Shown: positions 54,650 through 63,773, counted from the stretch's first letter. The stretch is DNA of 64,000 nucleotides from Herbidospora cretacea (GCF_001570605.1 NZ_BBXG01000010.1:161176-225175); one strand, 5' to 3'. A program made the numbers and translations. The notes: generated by a model from the sequence alone, not told the origin.

Positions 54650-54677
54650 ACTCGTTTCACGAAGTTGTGAAATGAGT
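54650..54677. promoter_or_regulatory. Putative MarR operator
   Basis: ACTCGTTTCAC (54650-54660), spacer GAAGTT, GTGAAATGAGT (54667-54677); 11-bp arms with one mismatch. It covers the expected promoter of the ABC genes. Confidence 0.65.
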
Positions 54678-54718
54678 GACGCGTATGAATCGCATATATA
54701 TTTCGGTGGGGAGGTTGG

Positions 54719-55192
54719 ATGCGAGACGAGGAACAGGTACGCATGGCCACCGAGCGGATGGCCATGGTGTTCACGAGCTGGGGCTTTCCCCGGATGTCCG
54801 CCCGGGTGCTGATGACGGTGATGATCGCCGACGAGGACGCGCTCACGGCCGGCCAGATCGGTGAGCGGCTGGGGGTGAGCCCGGCGGCGGTGTCAGGTGC
54901 GGTGCGCTACCTGCTCCAGGTGGGCATGCTGGCCAAGGAGCCGCAGATCGGCTCGCGCAGCGACGTCTACCGGCTGCCCGACAACCCCTGGTACGAGGCG
55001 ACGGTCCTGAAGAACGACCTCTTCATCACCCTGGCCGCCATGGCCGAGGAGATCGTCGTCGCGCTCGGGGAGGACACCCCGGCGGCCCGCCGGGTCGGGA
55101 CCATGAACGAATACTTCAAGTTCGTCCACGAGTCGCTGCCGATGCTCATGGAGCTCTGGCGGAAGTACAAGGTGGAACACGGCCTTGACTGA
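54719..55192 (+). CDS. MarR/GbsR-like regulator
   Basis: 157 residues. Winged helix: ALTAGQIGERLGVSPAAVSGAVRYLLQVGMLAK and wing GSRSDVYRL. Long C-terminal helix for dimerisation. Preceded by GAGG. Divergent from the ABC exporter, so probably its repressor responding to an exported compound. Its stop lies within a 12-bp repeat run (GACTGACCCTGT-like, three units at 55187-55222). Confidence 0.88.
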   Translation: MRDEEQVRMATERMAMVFTSWGFPRMSARVLMTVMIADEDALTAGQIGERLGVSPAAVSGAVRYLLQVGMLAKEPQIGSRSDVYRLPDNPWYEATVLKNDLFITLAAMAEEIVVALGEDTPAARRVGTMNEYFKFVHESLPMLMELWRKYKVEHGLD

Positions 55193-55243
55193 CCCTGTGA
55201 CTGACCCCGTGACTGACAGAGGGTCTGACATATGTTGACATAG

Positions 55244-55267
55244 ACCGCCCCGGGATTCCGGGGCGGT
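55244..55267 (+). terminator. Terminator after the MarR gene
   Basis: Perfect 10-bp stem ACCGCCCCGG / CCGGGGCGGT with a GATT loop, then TTCGTC. Confidence 0.75.
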
Positions 55268-55340
55268 TTCGTCATGTCTCACCGGATACCGGGATGGGCC
55301 TTGTGAGGGCGGGATCGGCGGGCTACGATCCCCACAACTC

Positions 55341-55357
55341 TTAGGAAACTTTACTAA
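55341..55357 (+). promoter_or_regulatory. Near-palindromic operator before chitinase genes
   Basis: TTAGGAAA-C-TTTACTAA, 8-bp arms with one mismatch, 82 bases before the first chitinase. I recall similar elements before secreted polysaccharidases of other actinomycetes; that link is from memory. Confidence 0.6.
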
Positions 55358-55438
55358 AAGAAATCCTGAACCACTGCGTCAAGTCACCGGACGCGGCCAC
55401 AGCTCTGTTCCCCCCACCCGTCCCACAGAGGTTGTGAC

Positions 55439-57052
55439 ATGCAACGCAGGTACCTCTGGCGTGCGCTGACGGCGGTCTTCTCGCTCGCGCTCGCCTTCGT
55501 CGTGATCCCCTTCGTCGCCAGTCCCGCCAGCGCGGCCGCGACGGCGACCTTCACCAAGACCTCCTCCTGGGGGTCGGCCTTCGAGGGCAAGTACGTCATC
55601 ACCAACGCCGGCCCCACCGCGATCAACGGCTGGTCGCTCGCCTTCGACCTGCCGTCCGGCGGCGCGGTCAGCTCCCAGTGGGACGCCGTGCTGTCCCGCA
55701 ACGGCCAGCGCTTCACCTTCGGCAACGTCGGCTGGAACGGCGCGATCCCGGTCGGCGGCTCGGTGAGCTTCGGCTTCATCGCCAGCCCCGGCGGCGCGAC
55801 CCCGGCCAACTGCACCCTCAACGGCGTCTCCTGCGGCGGCGGCACCAACCCCTCCCCGTCGCCCTCTCCCTCGCCGCAGCCGGGGGTGCCCGGCAAGCCC
55901 GGCGCCCCGACCGTGACCGGCACCACCGGTTCCTCGATCTCGCTGTCGTGGGGCGCGTCTTCGGGCACGGTCACCGGCTACCGCGTGTACGAGGGCTCGA
56001 CCCAGCGCGCCCAGGTCACCGGCACCACGGCGACCGTCTCCGGGCTGGCCGCCTGCACCGGGAAGACGTACACGGTCAAGGCCTACAACGCGCAGGGCGA
56101 GTCGGTCGCCAGCGACGCGGTGAGCGGCTCCACCACCGGCTGCCCGATCGGGCCGCTGCCCAAGCACTTCCTCACCGGCTACTGGCACAACTTCGTCAAC
56201 CCGGCCACCGAGCTGAAGCTGTCGGCGGTGCCGAACGAGTACGACCTGATCGCCATCGCGTTCGCCGAGGCCACCACCACCCCCGGCCAGGTCACCTTCG
56301 CCCTCGACCCGGGCCTGGCCTCGGCCGTCGGCGGCTACACCGAGGCGCAGTTCAAGGCCGACGTCCAGGCCAAGAAGGCGGCGGGCAAGAAGGTCATCAT
56401 CTCGGTCGGCGGCGAGACCGGCCGCGTGCAGGTCGCCAGCTCCGCCGCCGCGACCCAGTTCGCCAACTCGGTTTACTCGATCATGCAGACCTACGGCTTC
56501 GACGGCGTCGACATCGACCTGGAGAACGGCCTCAACGCCCAGTGGATGGGCGACGCGCTGCGCCAGCTCCGCTCCCGCGTCGGCTCGTCGCTCATCATCA
56601 CGATGGCGCCGCAGACGATCGACATGCAGTCGACCGGCATGGAGTACTTCAAGCTGGCCCTGGCCATCAAGGACATCCTCACCGTCGTCCACATGCAGTA
56701 CTACAACTCCGGCTCGATGCTCGGCTGCGACCAGTCGTTCGCCTACGGCCAGGGCTCGGTCAACTTCCTCACCGCCCTCGCCTGCATCCAGCTGGAGAAC
56801 GGCCTGCGCGACGACCAAGTGGCACTCGGCCTGCCGTCCGGGCCCGGCGCGGCCGGCGGCGGCGTGGTCGCCCCCTCGATGGTCAACCAGGCGCTGACCT
56901 GCCTGGCGACCCGGACCAACTGCGGCAGCTTCGTGCCGCCGCGCGCCTACCCGGGCATCCGGGGCGCGATGACCTGGTCGATCAACTGGGACGCCAGCAA
57001 CAACTGGAACTTCTCCCGGACCGTCCGCCCCCACCTGAACACCCTTCCGTAG
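55439..57052 (+). CDS. Secreted GH18 chitinase with CBM2 and FnIII
   Basis: 537 residues. Signal peptide (~1-32, ending SPASA), CBM2 (~33-132, SSWGSAFEGKYVITNAG), linker of SP repeats, fibronectin III (~154-238), then GH18 (~245-535). Catalytic motif DGVDIDLE at 355-362 with the acid Glu362. Hydrolyses chitin outside the cell with retention. First of three tandem chitinases; the next starts immediately after its stop. Confidence 0.95.
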   Translation: MQRRYLWRALTAVFSLALAFVVIPFVASPASAAATATFTKTSSWGSAFEGKYVITNAGPTAINGWSLAFDLPSGGAVSSQWDAVLSRNGQRFTFGNVGWNGAIPVGGSVSFGFIASPGGATPANCTLNGVSCGGGTNPSPSPSPSPQPGVPGKPGAPTVTGTTGSSISLSWGASSGTVTGYRVYEGSTQRAQVTGTTATVSGLAACTGKTYTVKAYNAQGESVASDAVSGSTTGCPIGPLPKHFLTGYWHNFVNPATELKLSAVPNEYDLIAIAFAEATTTPGQVTFALDPGLASAVGGYTEAQFKADVQAKKAAGKKVIISVGGETGRVQVASSAAATQFANSVYSIMQTYGFDGVDIDLENGLNAQWMGDALRQLRSRVGSSLIITMAPQTIDMQSTGMEYFKLALAIKDILTVVHMQYYNSGSMLGCDQSFAYGQGSVNFLTALACIQLENGLRDDQVALGLPSGPGAAGGGVVAPSMVNQALTCLATRTNCGSFVPPRAYPGIRGAMTWSINWDASNNWNFSRTVRPHLNTLP

Positions 57053-58819
57053 ATGAAGATCCGCAGCCTCATAGCAGCTGCGGCCCTCGTGCTGGGCGGC
57101 GCCTTTGTGGCGTCGCCCGCCCAGGCCGCCAACATCGCCACCAACCCCGGCTTCGAGTCGGGCCTGACAGGCTGGACGTGCTCCTCGGGCGCGCAGGCCG
57201 TCACCACCCCCGTCCGATCGGGCTCCGGAGCGCTGGCCGCCACCCCGGCGGGCAGCGACTTCGCCCGGTGCTCCCAGACCGTGACCGTCCAGCCGAACAC
57301 CGCCTACACGCTCTCGGCGTGGGTGCGCGGCCCCTACGTCTTCCTCGGCGCCATCGGGTTCTCCGAGACCTGGGCCGCGCCCGGGGCGAACTGGGCCCAG
57401 CTCACCCGCTCGTTCACCACCGGCGCGTCACAGACCTCCGTGACGATCTACCTGAACGGCTGGTACGGCCAGGGCACCTACTACGCCGACGACGTCGTCC
57501 TCGACGGCCCCGGCGGCAACCCGCCCGGCCCGCAGCCCCCGGCGGCTCCGGCGCTGTCGCTCAGCCAGACCGTTTCCGAGGCCAACCTGTCCTGGCCCGC
57601 CGTCTCCGGGGCCACGCAGTACCGCGTCTACCGGAACGGCGCGCTGATCGCGACGCAGACCGGGACGACCTACACCGACCGGCCCGCCGCGGGCACCTAC
57701 GGCTACCAGGTCGGCGCGGTCAACGCCGCCGGCGAGTCGGGGCGCTCCAACACGGTCACCGCGGTGATCGGCAGTGTCCCGCCACCGCCGACGGGCCTGC
57801 CGAAACGCGTCCTGGTCGGCTACCTGCACGCCTCGTTCGCCAACGGCTCCGGCTACACGCGGATGGCCGATGTGCCGAACGAGTGGGACGTCGTCAACCT
57901 GTCGTTCGGCGAGCCGACCTCGGTGACCTCCGGCGACATCCGCTTCACCCAGTGCCCGGCCGCCGAGTGCCCCAACGTGGAGACCGAGGCGCAGTTCATC
58001 GCGGGCATCCGGGCCAAGCAGCAGGCCGGCAAGAAGGTGCTGATCTCGATCGGCGGCCAGAACGGCCAGGTCCAGCTCACGACGACGGCGGCGCGCGACA
58101 AGTTCGTCCAGTCGGTCGGCGCGATCATCGACAAGTACGGCCTCGACGGTCTCGACATCGACTTCGAGGGCCACAGCCTGTCGCTGAACACCGGTGACAC
58201 CGACTTCCGCAACCCGACCACCCCCGTGATCGTCAACCTGATCGCGGCGCTGCGCTCGCTGAAGACCCGTTACGGGAGCCGTTTCATCCTGACCATGGCT
58301 CCGGAGACGTTCTTCGTCCAGCTCGGCTACCAGTTCTACGGCTCGGGCCAGTGGGGAGGCGCGGACCCGCGCGCCGCCGCCTACCTGCCGGTCATCCACG
58401 CGATGCGGAACGACCTGACCCTGCTCCACGTGCAGGACTACAACTCCGGGCCGATCATGGGCCTGGACAACCAGTACCACACGATGGGCGGCCACGACTT
58501 CCACGTCGCGATGACCGACATGCTGCTCGCCGGGTTCCCGATCCAGGGCAACGCGAACAACGTGTTCCCGGCGCTGCGCCAGGACCAGGTGGCCATCGGG
58601 CTGCCGGCGTCGGGCCAGGCCGGCAACGGCTTCACCAGCGTCGCCGAGGTCCAGAAGGCCTTCGACTGCCTGGCCAAGGGCACCAACTGCGGCACGTACC
58701 GGCCGCGCGGTGTCTACCCGAACCTCCGAGGCCTGATGACCTGGTCGATCAACTGGGACCGGTTCAACAACTTCGAGTTCTCCCGCAACCACCGCGCCTA
58801 CCTCAACGCGCTCGGATAA
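57053..58819 (+). CDS. Secreted GH18 chitinase with CBM4/9-like module
   Basis: 588 residues. Signal peptide, a carbohydrate-binding module of the CBM4/9-CBM16 type (NPGFESGLTGWTCSSG; ADDVVLDGPGG), a fibronectin III, then GH18 with DGLDIDFE at 365-372 (Glu372). Its binding module differs from those of both neighbours. Starts directly at the base after the preceding TAG, so translation is coupled or needs reinitiation. Confidence 0.94.
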   Translation: MKIRSLIAAAALVLGGAFVASPAQAANIATNPGFESGLTGWTCSSGAQAVTTPVRSGSGALAATPAGSDFARCSQTVTVQPNTAYTLSAWVRGPYVFLGAIGFSETWAAPGANWAQLTRSFTTGASQTSVTIYLNGWYGQGTYYADDVVLDGPGGNPPGPQPPAAPALSLSQTVSEANLSWPAVSGATQYRVYRNGALIATQTGTTYTDRPAAGTYGYQVGAVNAAGESGRSNTVTAVIGSVPPPPTGLPKRVLVGYLHASFANGSGYTRMADVPNEWDVVNLSFGEPTSVTSGDIRFTQCPAAECPNVETEAQFIAGIRAKQQAGKKVLISIGGQNGQVQLTTTAARDKFVQSVGAIIDKYGLDGLDIDFEGHSLSLNTGDTDFRNPTTPVIVNLIAALRSLKTRYGSRFILTMAPETFFVQLGYQFYGSGQWGGADPRAAAYLPVIHAMRNDLTLLHVQDYNSGPIMGLDNQYHTMGGHDFHVAMTDMLLAGFPIQGNANNVFPALRQDQVAIGLPASGQAGNGFTSVAEVQKAFDCLAKGTNCGTYRPRGVYPNLRGLMTWSINWDRFNNFEFSRNHRAYLNALG

Positions 58820-58831
58820 GGGACCTTTCCG

Positions 58832-60376
58832 ATGAAACTACGTGCGACTCTGGTCGCGTTAGGGACTCTCGCCGGGGTCCTCGTCGCCGCCACCCCCGCG
58901 CAGGCCGCCCCCGCCACCGCCGTCTTCACCAAGACCTCCGACTGGGGCTCGGCCTTCGAGGGCAAGTACGTCATCACCAACGGCACGACGTCCACCATCA
59001 ACGGCTGGTCGGTCGCCTTCGACCTGCCCTCGGGCGGGAACGTCAGCTCTCAGTGGGACGCCGTGCTGTCCCGCAGCGGGCAGCGCTTCACCTTCTCCAA
59101 CGTGGGCTGGAACGGCTCCCTGGCGCCGGGAGCCACCGCCAGCTTCGGCTTCATCGCCTCACCCGGCTCGGCCGTCCCCGCGAACTGCACCCTGAACGGG
59201 CAGCCCTGCGGCGGCGGCACCACCAACCCCGGCGCCCCCGGCACCCCCGGGACCCCGTCGGTGACCGGGACCACCGGCTCGTCGATCTCCCTGTCGTGGG
59301 GCGCGTCCTCGGGCACGGTCACGGGCTATCGCGTGTACGAGGGCTCGACCCAGCGCGCGCAGGTCACCGGCACCTCGGCGACCATCTCGGGGATCGCGGC
59401 GTGCACCTCGAAGACCTACGTCGTGAGGGCGTACAACACCGTGGGTGAGTCGTCGTCGTCCGGTTCGGTGACCGGCTCGACCACCGGCTGCCCGACCGGC
59501 GGGCCCCGGATGCCCGGCGCGCCCTACCTCTACATGGGCTGGGGCGACCCGCCCAACCCCGCGAGCGTGATGTCGGCGACCGGCGTGAAGTCGTTCACGA
59601 TGGCCTTCATCCTGTCGAGCGGCGGCTGCAACCCGGCCTGGGACGGCAACCGCCCGCTGAACAACGCGGCCGACGTCAACGCCATCAACGCGATCAAGGC
59701 GGCCGGCGGGTCGATCCAGGTCTCCTTCGGCGGCTGGCAGGGCAACAAGCTCGGCCCGAACTGCTCGACGCCGCAGGCCTACGCGCAGGCGGTCCAGACG
59801 GTGATCAACGCCACCGGGCCGGCCGTGGTCGACTTCGACATCGAGAACACCGACGAGTTCGAGAACTACACCGTCCAGGACCGCATCCTGAACGGCCTCA
59901 AGATCGTCAAGCAGAACAACCCGAACATCAAGATCGCGGTCACCTTCGGGACGTCCACGACCGGCCCCACCTCCCACGGCGTGCGCCTGATCAACCAGGC
60001 GCGGGCCCTGGCGGTGCCGATCGACAACTTCACGATCATGACGTTCGACTTCGGCAGCTCGAACATCCAGCAGGACACGATCAACGCGTCCGAGGGCCTG
60101 AAGAACGTGCTCAAGTCCGCCTACGGCTACACCGACGCCCAGGCCTACGCGAAGATGGGCATCTCCGGCATGGTCGGCCTGTCCGACCAACTGGAGACCA
60201 CCACCCCCGCGGCCTGGACGGCCATCCGCGACTACGCCCTCCAGCGTGGTCTGACCCGCTTCGCGACGTGGTCGGTCAACCGCGACCGCCCCTGTCCGGG
60301 CGGCGGCGTGGTCGCCAACTGCTCCGGCATCAGCCAGTCGAACTGGGACTTCACCCGGATCACGGGCGGCTTCTGA
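58832..60376 (+). CDS. Secreted GH18 chitinase with CBM2 and FnIII
   Basis: 514 residues. Signal peptide, CBM2 and fibronectin III very similar to those of the first chitinase, then a different GH18 branch (APYLYMGWGDPPNP; FTMAFILSSGGC). The catalytic strand reads AVVDFDIE with Asp334, Asp336 and Glu338; the first Asp of DxxDxDxE is Ala331, as in some bacterial chitinases. Twelve bases after the second gene. Likely adds a different mode of attack on chitin. Confidence 0.94.
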   Translation: MKLRATLVALGTLAGVLVAATPAQAAPATAVFTKTSDWGSAFEGKYVITNGTTSTINGWSVAFDLPSGGNVSSQWDAVLSRSGQRFTFSNVGWNGSLAPGATASFGFIASPGSAVPANCTLNGQPCGGGTTNPGAPGTPGTPSVTGTTGSSISLSWGASSGTVTGYRVYEGSTQRAQVTGTSATISGIAACTSKTYVVRAYNTVGESSSSGSVTGSTTGCPTGGPRMPGAPYLYMGWGDPPNPASVMSATGVKSFTMAFILSSGGCNPAWDGNRPLNNAADVNAINAIKAAGGSIQVSFGGWQGNKLGPNCSTPQAYAQAVQTVINATGPAVVDFDIENTDEFENYTVQDRILNGLKIVKQNNPNIKIAVTFGTSTTGPTSHGVRLINQARALAVPIDNFTIMTFDFGSSNIQQDTINASEGLKNVLKSAYGYTDAQAYAKMGISGMVGLSDQLETTTPAAWTAIRDYALQRGLTRFATWSVNRDRPCPGGGVVANCSGISQSNWDFTRITGGF

Positions 60377-60384
60377 CCCAAGCC

Positions 60385-60435
60385 GAGGGCGGTGCGCACC
60401 CACGCCGGGACGCCGGGGCGCGCACCGCCCTCTTT
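60385..60435 (+). terminator. Terminator of the chitinase cluster
   Basis: Perfect 13-bp stem GAGGGCGGTGCGC / GCGCACCGCCCTC (60385-60397 / 60420-60432), then TTT. Confidence 0.8.
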
Positions 60436-60612
60436 CGATCGGCCCCGGTCAGTCGTGACGGGGCGAGGCGGGAGCGGGTGGTCGGCGCCGGTCACGGCGA
60501 GACGCGGAGGCGGCGGGCGGGGCCGGCCGGGCGGAGCCGTAACGGAAAGAAAGAAGAGGCTCTTCGCCGTGCGGGAACCGGCGGCCGCCTTCGTCGCTAA
60601 GGTTGGCGCGTC

Positions 60613-62046
60613 ATGGATTACGCAATCCCCACGGGAATCCTTCTCGTCACCGGTGTCGTGCTCGCCGTCCTCGCGCAGCGGAGGGGGTGGCAACCCTCAC
60701 TCCTGGCGATCCTCGGGGTCGGCATCGCGGTGCGGGTGCTGATCATGGCGTTCTCGGCCGCCGACTCCTGGCAGCCGATCGACTTCGTCAACAGCTTCCG
60801 CCCGGCCGGGGAGGCGATCCTCGAAGGGCGCAACCCGGTCAACAGCGGGTGGCACTTCCTGCCGGCGATCCCCTATGTCTACGGGTCGCTGATGTGGCTG
60901 GGCATCCCGTGGGAGGTCGCGGGGCGGCTCGTCACCGTCGTCGCCGACCTCGCGCTCATTCCCCTCGTCGGCAGACTCGCCGGTCGGGGGCAGGGGAGGC
61001 TGCGCGCCTTCCAATACGCGTGCAATCCGCTCGCCGTCCTGGTCGCCTCGGTCCACGGCCAGGTCGAGCCCGTCTCGCTGGTGTTCGCCGTGGCCGCCTA
61101 CGTCGTGGCGCGCGGACCGGGCGAGTTCCGGGGGAGTGAGCCGCTGCTCGACCGGCCCGACCGGATGGTGCGCAGCCTGCTCACCCGCGACGCGACCGGG
61201 GTGACCCGCCGCGCGGTCTGCGCCGGGATGCTCATGGGGCTGGCGCTCTGCGCCAAGAGCTGGCCGGTGATCCTGGTGCCGGGCATGCTGATGTTCCTGC
61301 CGGGAGTGCGGGCGCGGATCGTCTCGGGGCTGGCGGTGGCCGTGCCGCCGATCCTGGTGCTGCTGACCATGCCGCTCGGCGGCTGGGTGCGCTGGGACCA
61401 GCTCGTCGACGTGCTGAAGGAGATCAGCCTGCGGCCGAGCGACGTGCGGCCGATCACCGGCGACTGGGGCTGGACCGCCGTGATCAACGGCGGCAACTGG
61501 GACCTCACGCCGTGGAAGCTCGTCGTCGGCCAGTACATGATCTACGCCGTGGCCGCGTTCTGCCTGTGGTGGTGGCGCAAGGCCGACCCCGTCGACGTGT
61601 CGATCGCCATCCTGCTGGGATTCATGGTCGTCACGCCCCGCCTGGGCGCGCAGTACCTGCTCTGGTTCATGCCGTTCCTGGTCGCCCGCCCGACCCGCTG
61701 GGCGTGGCCGGCCATCATCGGCAGCTCGCTGTGGGCCGCGACCGGCTATCTCGTGCTGACCCAGTTCCGCGGCCCCGACTGGGGCGCGCTGCACGCGCCG
61801 TGGGCGATCAGCTCGATCGTGCTGTTCCCGCTGCTCATCGCCGCGATGCCGTGGGCCCGCCGGACGCTGGGCTCACTCGACGATCAGCCGGACCAGGTGC
61901 CCGTGACTCTTGAAGCCGGGCGGGTCGCCGTCGAGCACCCCGGTGACGCAGTCGAAGACCCGGGGTTCGCTCTGCCGGACGAAGAAGACGGGCTCGGCGA
62001 TCGCCGCGAGAAGACCGACAGCGGCACGGTGCAGCGCGACACCTGA
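60613..62046 (+). CDS. Membrane glycosyltransferase, GT87/GT-C-like
   Basis: 477 residues, ten or more membrane helices. An acidic residue in the first outer loop (PIDFVNSFRPAGEAILEGRNP) fits polyprenyl-phosphate-sugar-dependent GT-C enzymes of the GT87/DUF2029 type. Probably mannosylates or arabinosylates an envelope glycan. The last ~58 residues (from SLDDQPDQ) are hydrophilic and lie antisense to the next gene, so the tail may be unconserved. Confidence 0.82.
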   Translation: MDYAIPTGILLVTGVVLAVLAQRRGWQPSLLAILGVGIAVRVLIMAFSAADSWQPIDFVNSFRPAGEAILEGRNPVNSGWHFLPAIPYVYGSLMWLGIPWEVAGRLVTVVADLALIPLVGRLAGRGQGRLRAFQYACNPLAVLVASVHGQVEPVSLVFAVAAYVVARGPGEFRGSEPLLDRPDRMVRSLLTRDATGVTRRAVCAGMLMGLALCAKSWPVILVPGMLMFLPGVRARIVSGLAVAVPPILVLLTMPLGGWVRWDQLVDVLKEISLRPSDVRPITGDWGWTAVINGGNWDLTPWKLVVGQYMIYAVAAFCLWWWRKADPVDVSIAILLGFMVVTPRLGAQYLLWFMPFLVARPTRWAWPAIIGSSLWAATGYLVLTQFRGPDWGALHAPWAISSIVLFPLLIAAMPWARRTLGSLDDQPDQVPVTLEAGRVAVEHPGDAVEDPGFALPDEEDGLGDRREKTDSGTVQRDT

Positions 62047-62283
62047 CAGCTCCGCGCCGGTCGCCAGCGTGACCTCGTAGACCCCGTCGTCGACGAGCCG
62101 TTCGCCGGTGATCCGCCAGGTCTGGCCACACGCCTTCTTCAGGTGCGGCAGCAGGTGGACCTCCGGCTCCTCGGTCACCCACCCGTCGCGGCGCATGCCC
62201 GCCAGCAGACTGGCGACCTGGGGGTCCATCGCCGTGCCGTCGGCGATCCCGGTCTGCCGTTCGTCGATGTCCCATCTGCGCAT
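61873..62283 (-). CDS. Hypothetical protein, antisense overlap with glycosyltransferase
   Basis: 136 residues, soluble; no family recognised. N-terminal DPQVASLLAGMRRDGWVTEEPEVHLLPHLKKA, then a beta-rich part (DGVYEVTLATGAEL; EPVFFVRQSEPRVFDCVTG). The 3' 174 bases lie within the glycosyltransferase tail on the other strand. Codon positions and protein composition look real, but one of the two reading frames in the overlap must be the constrained one. Confidence 0.65.
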   Translation of the reverse strand: MRRWDIDERQTGIADGTAMDPQVASLLAGMRRDGWVTEEPEVHLLPHLKKACGQTWRITGERLVDDGVYEVTLATGAELSGVALHRAAVGLLAAIAEPVFFVRQSEPRVFDCVTGVLDGDPPGFKSHGHLVRLIVE

Positions 62284-62292
62284 CCGGTGACC

Positions 62293-63342
62293 TTACGTCG
62301 CCGCCCGCTCCGGCGGGGGAGGTTCCCCGGAAACCAGCGCGCGGGCGAACCGGGCGGACGGATCACTGTCGATGATCAGCGCCCGGACCAGCAGCGACAG
62401 CGGAATCGCCAGCAACGCCCCCAGCGGCCCGATCACGAAGGCCCACACGATCAGCGAGACCAACGTCATCGTGGTCGACAGTCCGACGGCGTCCCCGAGG
62501 AACTTCGGCTGCACGAACGACTGCACCACCACATTGATCACGATGTAGGCCAGGATCACCAGCACCATCGTCGAGAATCCCCCGTCGAGCAGCCCGAGCA
62601 GCGCCGGCGGCACCAGCCCGAGGATGAAGCCGATGTTCGGCACATAGTTGGTGATCAGCGCCAGGATCCCCCACAGGAGCGGCAGCGGCACGCTCAGGAA
62701 GAGCAGCGCGATCACGTCGAGCACCGCGCAGATGATCCCGAAGACCGTGGAGACCAGCAGGTACCGCCGCGTCCGCGCCGCGAAGGTCGTCAGCGCGGCG
62801 TGCATCTCGGGCCGCTCGGTCTTGGCCACCCGGATGATCCGGGTGAACGCCGGCGCGTCCAGGCTCATCGACAGCGACAGCACCACGATCAGGAACAGCG
62901 CAGACCCGGCCCCCAGCGCCCCCGCCAGCAGCCCCTGCGCGACCGGCAGCAGCCGGCTCGGATCGAACGACGCCACCGCCTTGTCGATCTGGTCGGTCCC
63001 CAGCCCGATCCCGGCCGCGAAGGCGCGCGCCTCCGCCGCCAGCGCGGCGAACTTATCCGCGTACGTGGGTGCGAGCACCGCCAGCTGAGTCGCGGCCACC
63101 GCGATGATCGCCAGCATCCCGGCCAGCACCAGCAGCACGATCAGAAAGGGAACAGTGACCTGCAGCCACTGCGGCGCGCCCTTCCTCTCCAGCACGCCCC
63201 TGACCGGTGCGACCGCCACCACCAGCACCAAGGCCAGCATCACCGGACCGACGATGGACCCCACGGCCTGGATCCCGGCGAGTGTCACGACGGCCGCCGC
63301 CGTGGTGAGCAGGACGACCAGTGCGCGCGGCAATTGGACCAT
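62293..63342 (-). CDS. AI-2E family transporter
   Basis: 349 residues, about eight membrane helices in the AI-2E/PerM arrangement. Signature segments: LSMSLDAPAF, LTTFAARTRRYLLVSTVFGI, NYVPNIGFILGLVPPALLGLLDGG and IVWAFVIGPLGALLAIPLSLLV. Family roles range from signal export to ion exchange. ATG 63342 with GGAG seven bases upstream; an upstream ATG at 63429 is rejected. Divergent from the rRNA operon. Confidence 0.9.
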   Translation of the reverse strand: MVQLPRALVVLLTTAAAVVTLAGIQAVGSIVGPVMLALVLVVAVAPVRGVLERKGAPQWLQVTVPFLIVLLVLAGMLAIIAVAATQLAVLAPTYADKFAALAAEARAFAAGIGLGTDQIDKAVASFDPSRLLPVAQGLLAGALGAGSALFLIVVLSLSMSLDAPAFTRIIRVAKTERPEMHAALTTFAARTRRYLLVSTVFGIICAVLDVIALLFLSVPLPLLWGILALITNYVPNIGFILGLVPPALLGLLDGGFSTMVLVILAYIVINVVVQSFVQPKFLGDAVGLSTTMTLVSLIVWAFVIGPLGALLAIPLSLLVRALIIDSDPSARFARALVSGEPPPPERAAT

Positions 63343-63507
63343 GAGCCGTCTCCTACCCTTCTGACCGGCGGAGACCCACCGTTGGCGATCAACTGACCGA
63401 CCCGTGACCCGGTAAACGTGCGGGAGCACTCCGGGGAGCTGTTAATCTTTAATCCGTCGACCTGGTTCGACAAACCCCACTCAACAAGATCCGGGAATCC
63501 GGGCGGT

Positions 63508-63535
63508 TTGACATCGCCTGGAATCTGGCTAAGTT
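63508..63535 (+). promoter_or_regulatory. rRNA promoter, upstream
   Basis: -35 TTGACA (63508-63513) and -10-like TAAGTT (63530-63535), 16-base spacing, ~240 bases before 16S. Confidence 0.65.
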
Positions 63536-63576
63536 AGAGGGGTTGCTTTTCGGCAGGAACCGCAAAAAGTGCCAGT

Positions 63577-63606
63577 TTGACACTAGCGGGAAACGCTGAA
63601 AAGATA
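63577..63606 (+). promoter_or_regulatory. rRNA promoter, downstream
   Basis: -35 TTGACA (63577-63582) and -10-like AAGATA (63601-63606), 18-base spacing, followed by an AT-rich initially transcribed region. Confidence 0.65.
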
Positions 63607-63651
63607 AAGGCACAACAGCAAGAAAAAACAAAAGCTTAAAAGCAAGTCCGT

Positions 63652-63676
63652 TTCTTGAGAACTCAACAGTGTGCTA
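63652..63676 (+). promoter_or_regulatory. rRNA leader antitermination-like element
   Basis: CTTGAGAACTCAACAGTGTG and context, a sequence I know as strongly conserved in actinobacterial rRNA leaders and close to the mycobacterial boxA region. Confidence 0.65.
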
Positions 63677-63683
63677 AAAGCCA

Positions 63684-63747
63684 GTGCATGATGCACAACC
63701 CCGTCATTTGATGACGGATTCCTTTGGTTGACATTCATGACGAATGT
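63684..63747 (+). other. rRNA leader hairpins
   Basis: Three perfect small hairpins: GTGCAT-G-ATGCAC (63684-63696), CCGTCAT-TTG-ATGACGG (63701-63717) and ACATTC-ATGAC-GAATGT (63731-63747). Probable RNase III and leader-processing structures. Confidence 0.6.
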
Positions 63748-63773
63748 TGGCTGGGAGAACATCTCTGAAGACA

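Noticed and set aside
55678..58197. An open frame of over 800 codons running through two chitinase genes in another phase
   Set aside because: It is a by-product of high third-position GC; the product is Arg/Pro-rich without domains, while the annotated frames give clear CBM2, FnIII and GH18 modules.
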